Source: Xiphophorus maculatus (taxonomy: Eukaryota > Chordata > Actinopteri > Cyprinodontiformes > Poeciliidae). From it: DNA of 64,000 nucleotides. A program made the translations under genes and the position numbers. The DNA is taken from the NCBI RefSeq assembly GCF_002775205.1, contig NC_036450.1:23958288-24022287 (forward strand). Direction: 5' to 3'. Below, in pieces: positions 33,905-48,919 of the stretch. Numbering within the stretch: position 1 is the first letter of the stretch; every line of letters starts with the position of its first letter. The notes beneath the pieces are model-generated. The model did no database searches, was not told where the DNA came from, and saw only the letters and a list, made by a program, of their open reading frames with translations.

Positions 33905-35140
33905 GGTCCGCGTTCGTCGCCACGGCGCCGCCCGTTTCGCGGGGTGCTTTGTTCGGTCGGCGACGCGAACGACTCCTGAGACTTCTCAGCTGTGACGGTC
34001 GGCTTTTCTTCGTGCCATTCGCCTTTTTATTGCTTTTTTTTTTTTTTGTTCTTGTTTTACGACGCAACTCAGACAAGCCGTGCGGTCGGCCACGCTCGGT
34101 GGTGAAAGTAAATATTGAGTCGAATCAAGGGCTATTCAGAAAAATACCCCACCGACCTTTACGTGGGCTGGCGAGTTCTGAACCACGGGTTTAAATCAGA
34201 CGCGTCAATTAATATGCAAAACCTCTTTTTAAGGTAAAACTGTGTAAAATAATTAAAAAAAACAGTCAGGAGTGATGATGGTGAAAAAAACGGGACGTTT
34301 AAGGGCACGTCTGTGTTCCTACTCAGTGTTATAATGTCACAAATTAAAGCTAATATTAATTACGTATTAATAGCAGATTTCTGCTGCATGCTTTTCGGTC
34401 ACACCTTCATTCCTAGATTTAGGACACTTTCGCTTGTTCGTCTTTATAATGCCTTCCAATCCATGAATTGATTTTATTTTATTTTATTTCTTTTAATTTA
34501 GGTCCATAAAATTTGCAGCGAACCTTCAGAAAATCATGTTGACAAACGTAAAACAAACTGGGCATTATGTAATCGGTGCCAGTTACTTTTTTTTTTTTTT
34601 TTTACAAATCTGTGTTTGTGTCGTGATCTCACGTTCAGCTCGCTTACTTTCACCACTGGCGGCGCTGCGGTCAACACGTTGGACCAACACGCTGTCCAAC
34701 GCAGCAGCAGCAGCGAAGTCCCTCGTGTCGAGAATATCTATGTTTTTATTCGATTAGTTTTTTAAAATTTTTGTCTTACTTTCATGTTTTTTAGCAGCGT
34801 AATCACGAGGCTCAACAGCGTGCAATGAACTTTACGGAAACAAGCTTATCGTATTTCAGCGTATGCATGCTCTCTCACACACACACGCACACACACACAC
34901 ACACACACATGGCTCAGCTGTCTTTAAAGCATTAAGAGGAACTTCTGTGCTGATTCATCGGACCTCAGAGGGAACCTGGAAGGAGGCTTGTACTCGATAA
35001 TTCATTCCAGCAACGATGAGGGCTGCTGCCTGATTGGTCGACCTCACTTTCTGTTCTAGGAGAAAACAAGTCTTTTTGTTTCTGACTGACTACAGGCAAT
35101 ATTTTCAATAAATAGTATTTATTTACAAATTACCTTATGT
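33905..35140 (+). other. sec31a 3' UTR with poly(A) signal
   Basis: Non-coding sequence follows the stop. AATAAA at 35107-35112, followed by a GT/T-rich stretch (tatgtctttgtttttttatt), is the best poly(A) site, giving a 3' UTR of about 1.2 kb. It contains a (CA)n run (34875-34909) and no competing gene. Confidence 0.6.
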
Positions 35141-37448
35141 CTTTGTTTTTTTATTTTTTTATTTTTTACTTTTTATAGCTGCTCTTTTTGTTTTTTTTAG
35201 TTTGAGGAACTGGAAATAATAATGTTTTGAAGTCGCCACCAGAATAGCGAGTCTCGGCTAAAAATTAGGGCGATGGCAAAAGTATATAAATAAATCTTCA
35301 AAACACCAGTGGGAACATGGGGGGGGGAAAGGTTTTCCTGTTAACTAAAAATCAAAAAAATGTTACATCATTTTAGTAATGAAATATGAATAAACATGTC
35401 TTTTAGGACTGATTCTTATCTTTTGCGAGAAGCCCGTCTCGATAAAGAGCAAAGCAAACTTCTTAGTTTAATTTTTTTTTTAAGTGTTTTTAATGTTTAG
35501 TCACATTTTAGTTTAATATAATTGCTTGTGTGATTTTTCTTTTAAATTATTTATTTTAATTCAATTTATTTTACATCACAGTATAAAATCCATGGTAACG
35601 GTACAATAAAAAAAAATCTTAAATCCATGTCTGGGCAGGATTGTGAGTAATTTTGTGCTTGTATGTAACAACAGCAATGGAAAAGTCATATTTCGGTCTC
35701 AAAGTTTTTGAAGTGCAGCTTGGAGTTCCAGTAATCAGCGATATATTTGGAGCCATAGTCCACTTTGTTCTCTCTGGCTTATTCAAATTTATTAAGAAGC
35801 ATGTGTAAAATTACTAGTGAGTCTAATAAACTCCATAAATCATACACAATTATACTTTTTATGTAAAATGTATATGTTCACATTTAATATACAGTCGTTG
35901 GTTTCTAATGGGAAAATCATGTATGGCTTTAATATCAAGAATTCTTTATTTTTTTTAAGTAAATTTATTTTAAATGATTAAAAAAAAATAATAATTTTAT
36001 TACTCTCTATAACAACGTGAGGCAAACATAATTCGGTGTTTTCCGTCCTTCACCTGCATTTCAAGAAGCTCCTGCTACAGAAAACAAATGAACCAATCAG
36101 AATCGATTCTGTGCCGTCACTGTGCAGACTTTCTTCTTCTTCTTCATCGTATTTAGAGAGGGGGAGAGGGGATGCCCTGGGGCACCCTGGTTCTTTTTCC
36201 GTCCATGTACCGGTTTGAATGCAGCTAAAGCATCGGGAAATATCAGCTTTCAGCAGGAGGGAGTTCATTTTCTATTAAATGAAAATGGAAAAGAGAGAGT
36301 TAATTTTCTATTAGACGGAACCCAAGTGCACTGAAGCGAACCCACCGGAGCCAGGGACAGGTGAGGCCTCACAGTGAAACACCCGCCTTCACCGTCCTGC
36401 CAGAAGACTGAGGAATGCGACGTTTCGTGTCGGGACGTGCTTGTGACGTCGTTACGTCTGACTCCCTCCATTTATTGTTTGGCGGCAGAATAGATTTCTC
36501 TCGGCATTTTTCGACAATTTAAGCGTTAAAATATGGTCACAGTAAAACTGTCACTCCAAGTATGACGAGAACTATCATTAGAGCAGCAAGGAAAACGCGC
36601 TTCCTTTCACCAAGTTTAATGGCTCAGGTTCAAACGTAATTAGCTTAACGTTATCCTGCCTTTATCTGCCCTAAAATGTATCTTGATAATTAGTTTCATT
36701 GCAAAAAAAAAAGAAGAAGAAGAAAAGAGGGACATGTGATATTTCTAATAAGAGATGCGTTCAGTTCAGCTCAATTTAAAAATACTTAAAGGGAAATTAA
36801 AGGAACGGAAGTATTTAATTCAACTCATTTCAAAACTACGTTATTTAAAGCGAAATTAAAGGGAAGTGTCTCTGGTAGCAGTCAGTCTTGCAACAAATCT
36901 GATGACGCCTCTGACTGAGAAAGAGAAGATGGGTGGAGCTGACCGGGCCATGGGAAAGTGACCCAGTAAGCAGGTGAGACATCCTTAAAGTCTCCTGCAG
37001 AGAAGAGGAACGTGGGCTTTCCTGCTGAGCAGTCAACTCGTTTACATCTGTACGGAATAAAAAAGGCTTTAAGTCAAGGTGAAGAGGATCCAGAGAGCTG
37101 CTGTGTGTCTGAGGAAATCACCCCAAAGATCTCCAAAGACTTGGAACCCTTCCAGAGGTAAAGGCTCATCAGACCTTGACGTAATTCTTCTACCTCTAAC
37201 TAACCTTGTGTCATTAAAAGAACAAAATGTATATAAATATATTCATTTTGTGCTATATATACATATATGAATGTGTATTTGTGCATGAAAATAAAACTGA
37301 CAACTAGAAATGGAAAAACTGCAGACGACATAAACACTTGTTTGCTTTCCGTAAGCTTTATAGCTAACAAAGAGCTCATTATCATTATGTGAAGTAATGC
37401 TGTGTGTGCGTTGTTGTGTGTGTGTTGTTGTGTGTGTGTGACATCAGA
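35141..37448. other. Intergenic and tmem150c 5' flank
   Basis: AT-rich spacer with no supported exon until the tmem150c ATG. Short open frames near 36036-36334 lack a domain. A TG-rich microsatellite (about 37401-37440) lies just upstream of the start codon. The promoter and any upstream non-coding exon of tmem150c were not identified. Confidence 0.5.
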
Positions 37449-40400
37449 ATGGTGAACATGTGGTGGTGCAGACCGCTGGTCCTCTTGCCTCCCGTCCTCT
37501 CCATGTTTACTGCTGCTGGACTTTGGGTCGTGTAAGTTCAACCTCTTTTTGACCTTTATTCAGATAAAGAGTTGATGCCTAAACATCAAATGGAGATTGG
37601 ACAAAAAAACAACAACAAACAACAACTCAAGAATCAACACGACTCATCGATAGTTTATTAATGTGCTTTTGAGTTGGGCAATCAAATGGCAAGAAGGTTT
37701 TCCTAAAATCTTAAAACGGTAAGCAGGATATTTAAAAAAAATAAATAAATAAAATCTGTACCTTTAATGAATTCATAGAACAGAAATATGCAAAGGTGAA
37801 CTACCATTAAAAAATGGACTCTTCATTTCCTCAATATCAATTTAATAGTTAAGAAATGAGGAAATTGTAATGTCTTATTATGGTGAAGATCATTAAATAA
37901 ACTGAGCTAAAACTCCTTTATCAGACTATTAAATAAGTTCTCACCTTTTCTTATGTTTAAAATTATTTAAATATAAACAGTATCTAGTTAAGTCCAACAG
38001 TGTTCATATCCCTAGATTCAGTTTTAAAGAAATATTTTACTTTTACTGACTTGCTTTGTGTGATTGAGGTAAAAATTAACGTCTCGATGATATTCTGATA
38101 GAGAATCTGTGGACAGATTAGGGTGATGGCAATGAGTGTTTCCATCCTCATAGAGCTCATCGCCAAACATAAACCATCATAAATACCAACATTCACATGA
38201 AAAATCTGTTTACCAATTAGAAGGAGGTATTGATTAGCGTAATTCCAAGAAAAGAACATATTCTACTGATGACTGAATGGTGCAAATCATCTCCAACATG
38301 CCATTCTTCATTGTGAATTTAAATGGCGCGTTCACACTGTAGAGAGACTCGGTTAACCATCGCTTCAAAAACCCGGCTCTTAGATATTTCGGAAAAGACA
38401 CAAAAATGAGGCACAAACCAGAATATAAAATCACTCACAAGACATTCGTTAAATCAATGCACTTGGCCAAATGGAGACACAACTCGCCCACAAACACGGA
38501 CAGCAATGAGTCCCTCAAGGAGGAGGTCGTGTCTGAGTGTGAGAGTGAGGACTTCATACTTTTATCTCTCATCCCGGCACCCCGAGACACAAACTGTCAA
38601 ATCCTCTCCTGCATAAAACACTCCATGCTTGACTACCAACCATCGGAGGAGTCGCGTTTTCTTCTTCGTACTGGATGTCGCACCTTTCTACCAGATACTT
38701 CTGCTCGGTAGAACACTCCGTACGGCTACGTCCTGTTCTAGCATAATCTGCGCTCCTTATCCAACTGTTGCTTGCAAACAAGGTTATTCGTCTTACTACT
38801 CGGCTGAATCATTTCAAACTGTAATGGGAACACACAGTTTAGCAGTAGGAAGCATTACATTTGATATTCCAAAGGTGTGATTGCAATATTCGAAATATGC
38901 AAAACTCACACAAAAATGAATATCCTTGATTATTACATTTTTATTTCTCCACAACACCAAACGCGTTTGGAGCGTCAGGCGCGGCGTCAGCCTCACATTC
39001 AAAGTCTATGTGGAGGCACGTCGAGGGCCGTCGTGGCGCATTTCGAGCGTCTAGCGCGGCGCGATTTGAACCGTTTGGAGCGTTTTGACGCCTTGAACGC
39101 GTCAGACGCTCCACGTAGACGTTGAATGTAAACCTGACGCTCAAAACGTGAACGCAGCATTAGTTAAAAAGCAGATTGGTTATTTTTATTGACTTTCTTT
39201 TTATTTTTTTTTCCCACTTTCACAAACTTTGGTAAAAGCCGAGTGGTAAAATGTGACGTCTTTTGAATGGTCCATGCTCCACCACTGCAGCGCCTCCTGT
39301 TCCTAACACGCCGCTGTGCTTCTGTTCTGCCACCTCCAACAGGTACTTCATAGCTCTCTACGATGGGAAAGTGCTGCCTCTGACCTCAGCATACAGGTAC
39401 GACTTACCCTCTCTGAGGGACAACCAATATTTACCCAGTGCAGCCCTGGAATAAGATCTTCTTTTGTTTTTTTTTTTTATTTCTAGAAAGGGAAATCTAT
39501 CTGCATATCCTCCCTACATAAGGTACACACTGCACTAGTCCTACGTTCTTCTAACAGTGACGCCGGAGCTGCTTGCTGTTATTTTATCGTACTTTGTGTT
39601 TCCTCAGCTTCACAGGGAATTTCCCCCCAGCCAGCTGCTACTTCAGTGAGATCTTGAACCTGGCAGCGTTCGCAGGTAAAGAAACGCCGTTCAGATACAA
39701 AGTCCAGGCTGACGGCAACATGGCGTCACCAGGCGACTTCTGAAGCCAATTGGTTGCACGCAGAGAAAAAAAAGAGGCCGAATGCTTTTGCACACCGCAC
39801 TTTTCAGTTTTTTATTTGTATAAAAAAAAAGAAAAAGTTTAGCATCATGTATCATTTTTGCTCTTTCACATTAAATCCCAATTAAATATATTAATGTTTG
39901 TGGTTGTTGTTAGGCAAAATATGAAAAAGTTTAAGCGGTATGAATCCCAATTGTTCTATTTCGAATAAATTTTCTGATCATGATTGGTACGCTGACCCCT
40001 GTGGCTCTTCCTGCTTTCACCAATCCTCTGTTTCAGCGTTTGTCGTGGGCATCCTCAGGTACTTTCAGCTGAAGACCAAATTAGACAAGCGGTGGCTGAA
40101 CATTGTCAGTGTGGTGTGTTTCTCCATCGCCTGTTTTGGGATGACGATTGTGGGAAACTTCCAGGTAACCGCCGATCGTTAAGAAATCGACTCCAAATCC
40201 GGACTGTGACAGACTGACTCGCGTCTGTTTTTGTAGCTCCTTGAGATGTGGGTGACTCACAACTTGGGCACGTTCCTGGCGTTCGGACTGGGCAACTTGT
40301 ACTGCTGGCTTCAGAGTTACATCACCTGGAAAGTTAACCTGAACAACCAGGGGAAGGTGGTTGCTATCGGCCGTTTGGTGCTGTCTGCGGCCATCTCTCT

Positions 40401-42095
40401 CTGCATTATACTGAAGTCTGGTATCCTTTCACACTGACAACTGGTAGAACCGGGTAAAGAAAAGCTTGTCACCCAGTCTCAGGTCTTCTCCAACCTCTAG
40501 CAGGTTTTCTTCTAGGTTTGTCTTGTGTTCAGTTACATCCATCTTCCCGTCACCTCTAGCCAGCTTCTCTGTCTCTGCTGAGGAAAAGCATGGTTCTGCT
40601 ACCACCATCTTTCACTGTAGGAATGGTGTGTTTAGTGTTTAGAGTTTCTTTTCCTTTACACAGGGTTTTAGAAGCAAATTCCCAAAGCTTCATTATAGAT
40701 CTAGTTTGTCCAGAGTACCTTCTTCCATATTTGCCTTCTTGCCTATAGACACATTGCAGTGTGACATCACAAAGATCCCGTCCCCCAGCTCACTGCTGGA
40801 GGGCAAAATCCTGCTAGCCGACAATTGGTTTTAGCTATCAAGATGTCAACATAATGCGCTAAATCCTAAATGTGCGTGTGACACATAAAAAAAGGGACGC
40901 AGTGCTTTGCTACTAATTGTCAACATTACAACAACTAGAGAACAAGGTCAAGAAAAAGTTGTACCTTTAAAAAAATAGCAAAGGAAAGGGAAGTAGGTAA
41001 GTTATGCTAGCTTGACTTTGACAATTTTACCAAGTAGGTGTGCTGCAGAATTTTGTGTTTCGGTTCAGTTACAAAATAAAGAAAGGCGACCTACACACCA
41101 ACTCTGGTGTAGAGCAGGTGTTTAAATTAGCTAATCAAACGCCGCTGTGCTAATCTACCGCTGTGGCAGATTAGCTACCGCTGTGGTAGCTAATGGCAAC
41201 AAGTCTGCGTGTAGTGCAGCCAACACAGAGAGCAAAAAGAACACAAGTGGTTTTGAGTCATTCTTCAACATTTTTTTGAATTATTTTTCTTTTGCTGTGG
41301 CGGACTGAATTAAATCATAATACCTACATCTCCAGGTTTTATTCTATTAATAGAGTTGTTCTACCCCGACAGTGCAGCTATGGGTGGCAAGTAAAAGAAG
41401 TCTTTTTGCCCTCCAGCGTTGTGCACACGCCTGAAATTGCCAGATGTAAACCATAACATGCAACGTGTCGACTGTATAGTGAGAAAAAAATTATTACATT
41501 TCTTAGCTCCAATTTGTTGATCTGAGACAGAGAACGGTTTACTTGGAGGACATTAATTAGCCTGTTGGTTATTAGCAGAAATGTTCTAGGATTCTTTTTT
41601 GTTTACCAATGGTGGGAATCACTAACTAAAAAGTTAGTTAGGCTAACTCTGAAGCACTTACAGTAAACTAAACAGTTTTCACAACAGCCAAGTAAATTTA
41701 GAAACATTCATGTAGGGGAACATAAGTGGGGTAAACGTTTTCCAAATTATTAAAAGGGCTAAATCGCTGAACGAAAAATTAGCTCTGCTATTAGCGCATT
41801 AGCAGCCCACCACTGTTTGCTTTTTGTCTTAATGTTATATTTGTGAGATTTAATGTTCAGTTATTGCCTTCCCGTCTTCATCCTTGACTCTCCCGATGCA
41901 GTCCTGGCTGCTATCCCCCACATGCACACGGTTCGCTGCCAGTGGGCCGTGGTGATGCTCTTCCTCATGTACATCAGCACTTTTGCCATCGACTTTCGTC
42001 ACTGCCGCTTTGAGGTGGTGTGCAGAGACGTGGTGGAGCGTCAGAGTCAGCGTGAAGACGCTGATGGCTGCAGAGAGCAGCTGCCAGAGCTATAG
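37449..42095 (+). CDS. tmem150c: TMEM150C-like six-pass membrane protein
   Basis: Seven exons join in frame: 37449-37531, 39343-39396, 39487-39522, 39608-39675, 40037-40164, 40237-40420 and 41902-42095 (TAG). The product is 248 aa; human TMEM150C is 249. Six hydrophobic segments fall near residues 9-33, 73-90, 101-122, 132-152, 167-185 and 197-216, the layout of the DRAM/TMEM150 (Frag1) family. Family signatures include PYIS near 55-58, PPASC near 64-68, GNFQ at 120-123 and the FRHxRxEVVC tail. Some positions also resemble TMEM150B, but the FRH tail and the position between sec31a and enoph1 favour the C paralogue. Human TMEM150C (Tentonin-3) has been linked to slowly adapting mechanosensitive currents, a role that is debated. 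The start lies in a short leader ATG GTG AAC ATG; the second ATG, three codons on, could also serve. Confidence 0.87.
38323..39160. mobile_element. Putative PIF/Harbinger-like non-autonomous element
   Basis: Imperfect inverted ends ATGGCGCGTTCACAC (left) and ATGCTGCGTTCACG (inverted right) are flanked by TAA and TAG, similar to the 3-bp target duplication of PIF/Harbinger elements. The right end is unusually rich in CpG and gcgtt/acgct words. The interior contains a 101-codon open frame (38406-38711) without a recognisable domain. It lies in the first tmem150c intron. Confidence 0.55.
40421..41901 (+). other. tmem150c last intron
   Basis: No exon. A block near 40590-40640 (ctgctaccaccatctttcactgtagg) is a decayed Tc1-like transposase fragment on the opposite strand. 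The rest is AT-rich with dispersed gctaatta-type repeats (41560-41810). Confidence 0.5.
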
Positions 42096-44007
42096 GAGTG
42101 CCACAAGGTCTTGTGTTTGAACACCTGAACATATCTCACTATTCTAGTTGGTTACAATGTCAATGTTATGCTTTGTAGTAATGTTTCACATATATATTGT
42201 TTTATCTTCGTTTTATATTTTGAGATGTCTTAATAAGATACTTGATACAGCTTCATGTCTACATCTGAGGAAGTTTGGTTATTTCTTCTAACTGGTGCTG
42301 ATCGCCGCTAAGCTGGATGTGACACTATGATCCTGACGGCAGACAGGCAGGCTTGTATAAATCAGATTGAATCGATGCAACAGCTGAGTCGCAGTGTGAA
42401 AAAAATTAAATACGTCAGGAACTTTAAATTTATCGCAAATTCTGGGCAGAATGGAGGACATTTGGTGGTTTTGTATCATTGAAATTGGAGACATGGAGTT
42501 GAAGAACAATGTGTTGAAGAACAATGTGTGAGCTCTAAAAAAATTTTTTGGATTATAATGTGTGAAACTGCTGACGAGTAGACAGAGGAAAAGTAGAACT
42601 CATGAGGTGATGAGGTTCTGGACTGAATCCTTTGAAAATGTTGACCTCCTTGTTATAGGAAGTCAACATATGGCTGGTTTAGTCTTGTTAAAAATATCAT
42701 ACCACCAAACTAGAGGAGATGCCAAACAAATAGATTTAAAATTTTTAAAGCTATAAAGTGTTCAGTTAATAAGTTGAGATTTGTATGACAGAAAAATGTG
42801 TACTTTTATTTTTGATTACAAGAATGTATGTTATTACTATAATGTTGTACTTCATTTCTATTCTCTTTAGTTCTGTATGCGTCATATATGTGAAAGGTTC
42901 ATTCATTTCAGCAGATTAGATCAAAAAGTCCTGCTCAGACTCAGGGAAATATTTCAGATTTTCATATAAATCATTCTGGCTAACAGCTACGAAAAGCTAA
43001 AAATCAGTTTTACTAATTCTGAGTATTAAATACATAAGACAAATAAAAAATAAATAACTGACGCCTTCCACGTTGAGGAGAAAACCGCAAAATTATTAAA
43101 GCTGGATGTTCCATTGATTTATCCAAGCATATTAGACAGGGTAGGAAGTTGAGTGGAAAGAAAAAGTGTCCAAGTGAAATAAGATGGAATTTTTTTATTC
43201 GTTATTGTACATCCGTGGCTCTATTTAAACTTGGTTCATACAAAATCTTATGTATCCCCTACCTATCATAACAGTGACACTGAATAGCTGTTAGCTAAAA
43301 ACTCATTTCTGCTTCAAAGGGAAGATGCCGACAGTTTCCTAATAGTAAAAGTTTAGTTTTGTCAAAAAAAAAAAAAAGAAATAAATGGTTTCATAGTTTC
43401 ATTTTAAAACTGCTCAAACTAAAGAGACGCAGGCGTCTTGTGTGTGAGAAGGTGTTTATTTCTGGATTAGTACCGACTCCGTTTACACATTTGATCGTCG
43501 CTCCGGCATCGTTTTCCTCCTCCGTTACAGACGACACAGATGGCACACGTTAAGACAGACGCCGTCCGCCTGCGGTGGGGTTAAGACTCTCACACTCTGG
43601 CTTCCCGTCGGCGCCGCGGCAGAGTGCTTCTACACAGTGATTCTACTCTCTAAAACACGACCAGAGGTTCCGACTGTAGCGCGTCTCGTAGTCGCACGGG
43701 CAAACGACGTTTTACAAAAATGGGAACGGTTACATCACGCTCGTACACAAACAGCTGGAAAGTCAGACACACGGTTCACCTAAAAGTTCAAACGTCAAGA
43801 AAGTGACCTCACAGTTTCTGCGATTGTACAGCACCTATCCACAGTCTCGCAGTCCAGTTCGGGTTGCCATGACACCGACCTCCCGCTTCTGGTCGTTACA
43901 TCACTCTGTACAAATGAAGGAGGCATTTCTGCCGTGATTTCATGGGTACAAACGCCAAGCAAAGAGCATTCAGCTTGTCCACAATTTGTCAAACTTCTAT
44001 TTTATGG
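42096..44007. other. Convergent 3' flanks of tmem150c (+) and enoph1 (-)
   Basis: No coding region. TTTATT at 43456 (AATAAA on the minus strand) is a possible poly(A) signal for enoph1, which would give it a 3' UTR of about 2 kb. AATAAA words near 43045-43060 may serve tmem150c. The two transcripts may run close together or overlap here. Confidence 0.4.
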
Positions 44008-45157
44008 AATAGACCAACAAAAAAAAGGAGCAAATAACAGTAAAGTAGAAGGGAATAAAAACATTTTTAGCAAATAAAAATCTGAAGCTATTTCTATTCA
44101 GCTGCTTTACTCTGATGCCCTTAAATGAAATCGCAGTGGACAGAGCTTTTAGTTGTTTTCATCTACGTCTTGGCCTAGAATTACTCATTTTGCAGCACCT
44201 TTTAAGTAAATTTGTGATTTTTTTTTAAACTTTATTTTTGCCATAACATGGTCTTGTAAAAAAAATTGAAATGTTGCACATAACCTTCCCTTTCCTCAGA
44301 TTTTCTCATCAAGTTGTAATCTTTTCTTTCTCAGAAAAAAACCCACGTCATTGTCCTGCTGCTGCCTCTGCTCTAACGTCTAATCTCTGACTGACTGGCA
44401 ATAAAAATGTATTTTAAATATGTGGAAAGCAACAGCGAGCGCAACTTCTGTAGAGAAACGGAAAAGGATTGACTGACAAGCAATGGCTGCGAAACAGGTA
44501 GCAGCAAGCTTAATATGACAGAGCTGCATGGGTTAGCTTGTCTTTTAGCTTAAGGTGGAGAGTTGCAGTGGTTGGTCAGAAAAGGATGAAACTGAAAATG
44601 AAGCGAAATTGCAAGAACGACGACCGAGTTTGCATTCGTAGCATCTCCCTGGAGAGACTGAGAAACCCAGATGTTCTGTGAAGGCGTCACAGGTTCGTTA
44701 GAGAACAAACGGCGTTGTAGTTGTAGAGATATTTAAAGAACTGTTCAAAAAAAAAAACCCACATACACACAGCTTGAAGAGCAACAATGCAAACCATTCT
44801 GAAAACATCTCCGCTGTGAAGCACGGTGGTGGCTGCATAATGTTGTGGGGTTTCTATTGATGGAAAGAAAACCTGCTGGAAAGCCGTAAAACACGGAGGT
44901 GGAGTGACCCTGATGGGCAATGTTCTCGTGTTAGAATGGCCTAGTCAAAGCAGAGACCTACTGAAGCGATCGGTAGAGAATTTTGCTTCAAAACCATGCA
45001 GGGCACACGGCAAACTTTCAAAGTCACAAGAAAACACGGCGATGGCAGCATCATGTTCACCTGACTGAGCCCAAGAGCCGCAGCAAACATTTGGTCAACA
45101 GATTTTTTTTAAATCATGTACCTCATTTTCATCACAATTATGCACAACTTTTTGTTG
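44008..45157 (+). mobile_element. Decayed Tc1-like element with matching ends
   Basis: AATAGACCAACAAAAA at the left is mirrored by TTTTTGTTGGTCTATT at the right, suggesting terminal inverted repeats of a 1.15-kb element. Inside, the plus strand still reads KHGGGCIMLWGF (near 44820-44857) and again KHGDGSIMF (near 45035-45060), the characteristic glycine-rich Tc1 transposase block, broken by stops. It lies in the probable 3' UTR region of enoph1. Confidence 0.65.
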
Positions 45158-45163
45158 GTCTAT

Positions 45164-45166
<3 letters not shown>

Positions 45167-45218
<52 letters not shown>
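45167..45218 (+). repeat. (TA)n microsatellite
   Basis: About 26 TA units next to the decayed Tc1-like element. Simple dinucleotide repeat, probably polymorphic. Confidence 0.97.
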
Positions 45219-45224
<6 letters not shown>

Positions 45225-45437
45225 CTGAAGTTTGAAACTGTGGCAAATGCCAAAATATGGAAACGTTTGAGGAAGAGGAGTACTTATTCAAGGCTACATA
45301 ATTAGCCATACAGTGAACAAAAAATGAAAAAAAAAGTCCCAGTTCCTGCCAACAGTCAAAATCAAGAACACCAGAGTAGATTTAAAAAAAAGGAAAGAAA
45401 GTCAGGGATGGTAGAGGAGAAGCGGATTGGGTCGGTG

Positions 45438-47877
<2,440 letters not shown>

Positions 47878-48919
47878 TTTTGACCCGAGCGTTTACCGCT
47901 GGCAGTGGGTTAGCTGACGTTAGCTAAGCTAGCGGCAGCAGTACTATGTTGCAGCCCGGCAGCGCCCCTCTCTTCCCGCTTCTCCGGGCCGGACAGGTGG
48001 GACACGGTAGAGTTTAGCAACAAAACACGGTAAACCAGGGGTTTACCTCTAACTGACTGAAGACGCCATTACACCGCAGTTAGCTACCGCACAAAGCTGT
48101 GACCAGCTCACATGTTCTGCTCTGTGACTTCAGCCTCCAGTCCAGCAGGTGGCGATATTATCCCCTTTGACGTCAAGGTAGACGCCATGTTGTGAGTGGT
48201 ATTTTGTAATACTATCATAATATAAATTAAATACACAGGGTTATGTTTTCAAGTATTTATTCCTGTTAATAATTATGACTTCCCGCTTACAGCTGACGAA
48301 AAACGACATTTAGCTATGCAGTTTATTTGCTAAAATAATAAAACACTACTACCACCCTTTCAGCAATATTTTATTTAATAAAATTAAATAACTTGGTAGT
48401 AACCCCCCAATATATTTATGTGCGTTTGTATTATTTAAGGTTAAACCTAGCTCAAGTGCTTTGTTGTGTTTGTCAATTAACGGTGTTTTTAGTACTAAAA
48501 TGAACATGCAATACTGTATACAAAATTCCGTTAAACACTTTGAAACGATAGATGGCGCTGTTAAACATTTCGCTTTGTTTACCGACGTGTTTCGAAAGCG
48601 CAGAAGGAGTCACTGCGATGAAAACAAAACGACGCTCAGAAATTAACCCTTAAATTTATTGTTTTTAAAAACTCTATCTCTTTCCTTCTGAAACGCAATC
48701 CGTTTATTTGACTTTAGCTTGTAATAGATTTTTTTCAAGCCGACTTTGAACGCCTGATACGGACCAGCTTTTTCCCTTTAAACACACTTGATAATAAATT
48801 GCCTATCTAGCCTCTAGCTGTCAGCTTTACCGTTAGCTTAGCTCCTTCTCGCATTGGATTGTTTTGTGTTCCTTCCTGGAGCCCCTTTCGTTGGAAGCAG
48901 GTGCTGATAAATTTGAGAC
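47878..48919. promoter_or_regulatory. Divergent promoter region enoph1 / hnrnpd
   Basis: The two start codons face away from each other across 1042 bp with no intervening gene. Inverted CCAAT (ATTGG at 48855-48859) lies about 60 bp before the hnrnpd ATG. Two CTCF-like sites are visible (48142-48156 and 48546-48560). No clear TATA box is placed for either gene. Shared control of the two genes is an inference from the arrangement. Confidence 0.55.
48142..48156 (+). promoter_or_regulatory. CTCF-like motif
   Basis: CCAGCAGGTGGCGAT differs at one position from the strong CTCF core CCAGCAGGTGGCGCT. It is located in the divergent enoph1/hnrnpd interval. Match made by eye. Confidence 0.5.
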
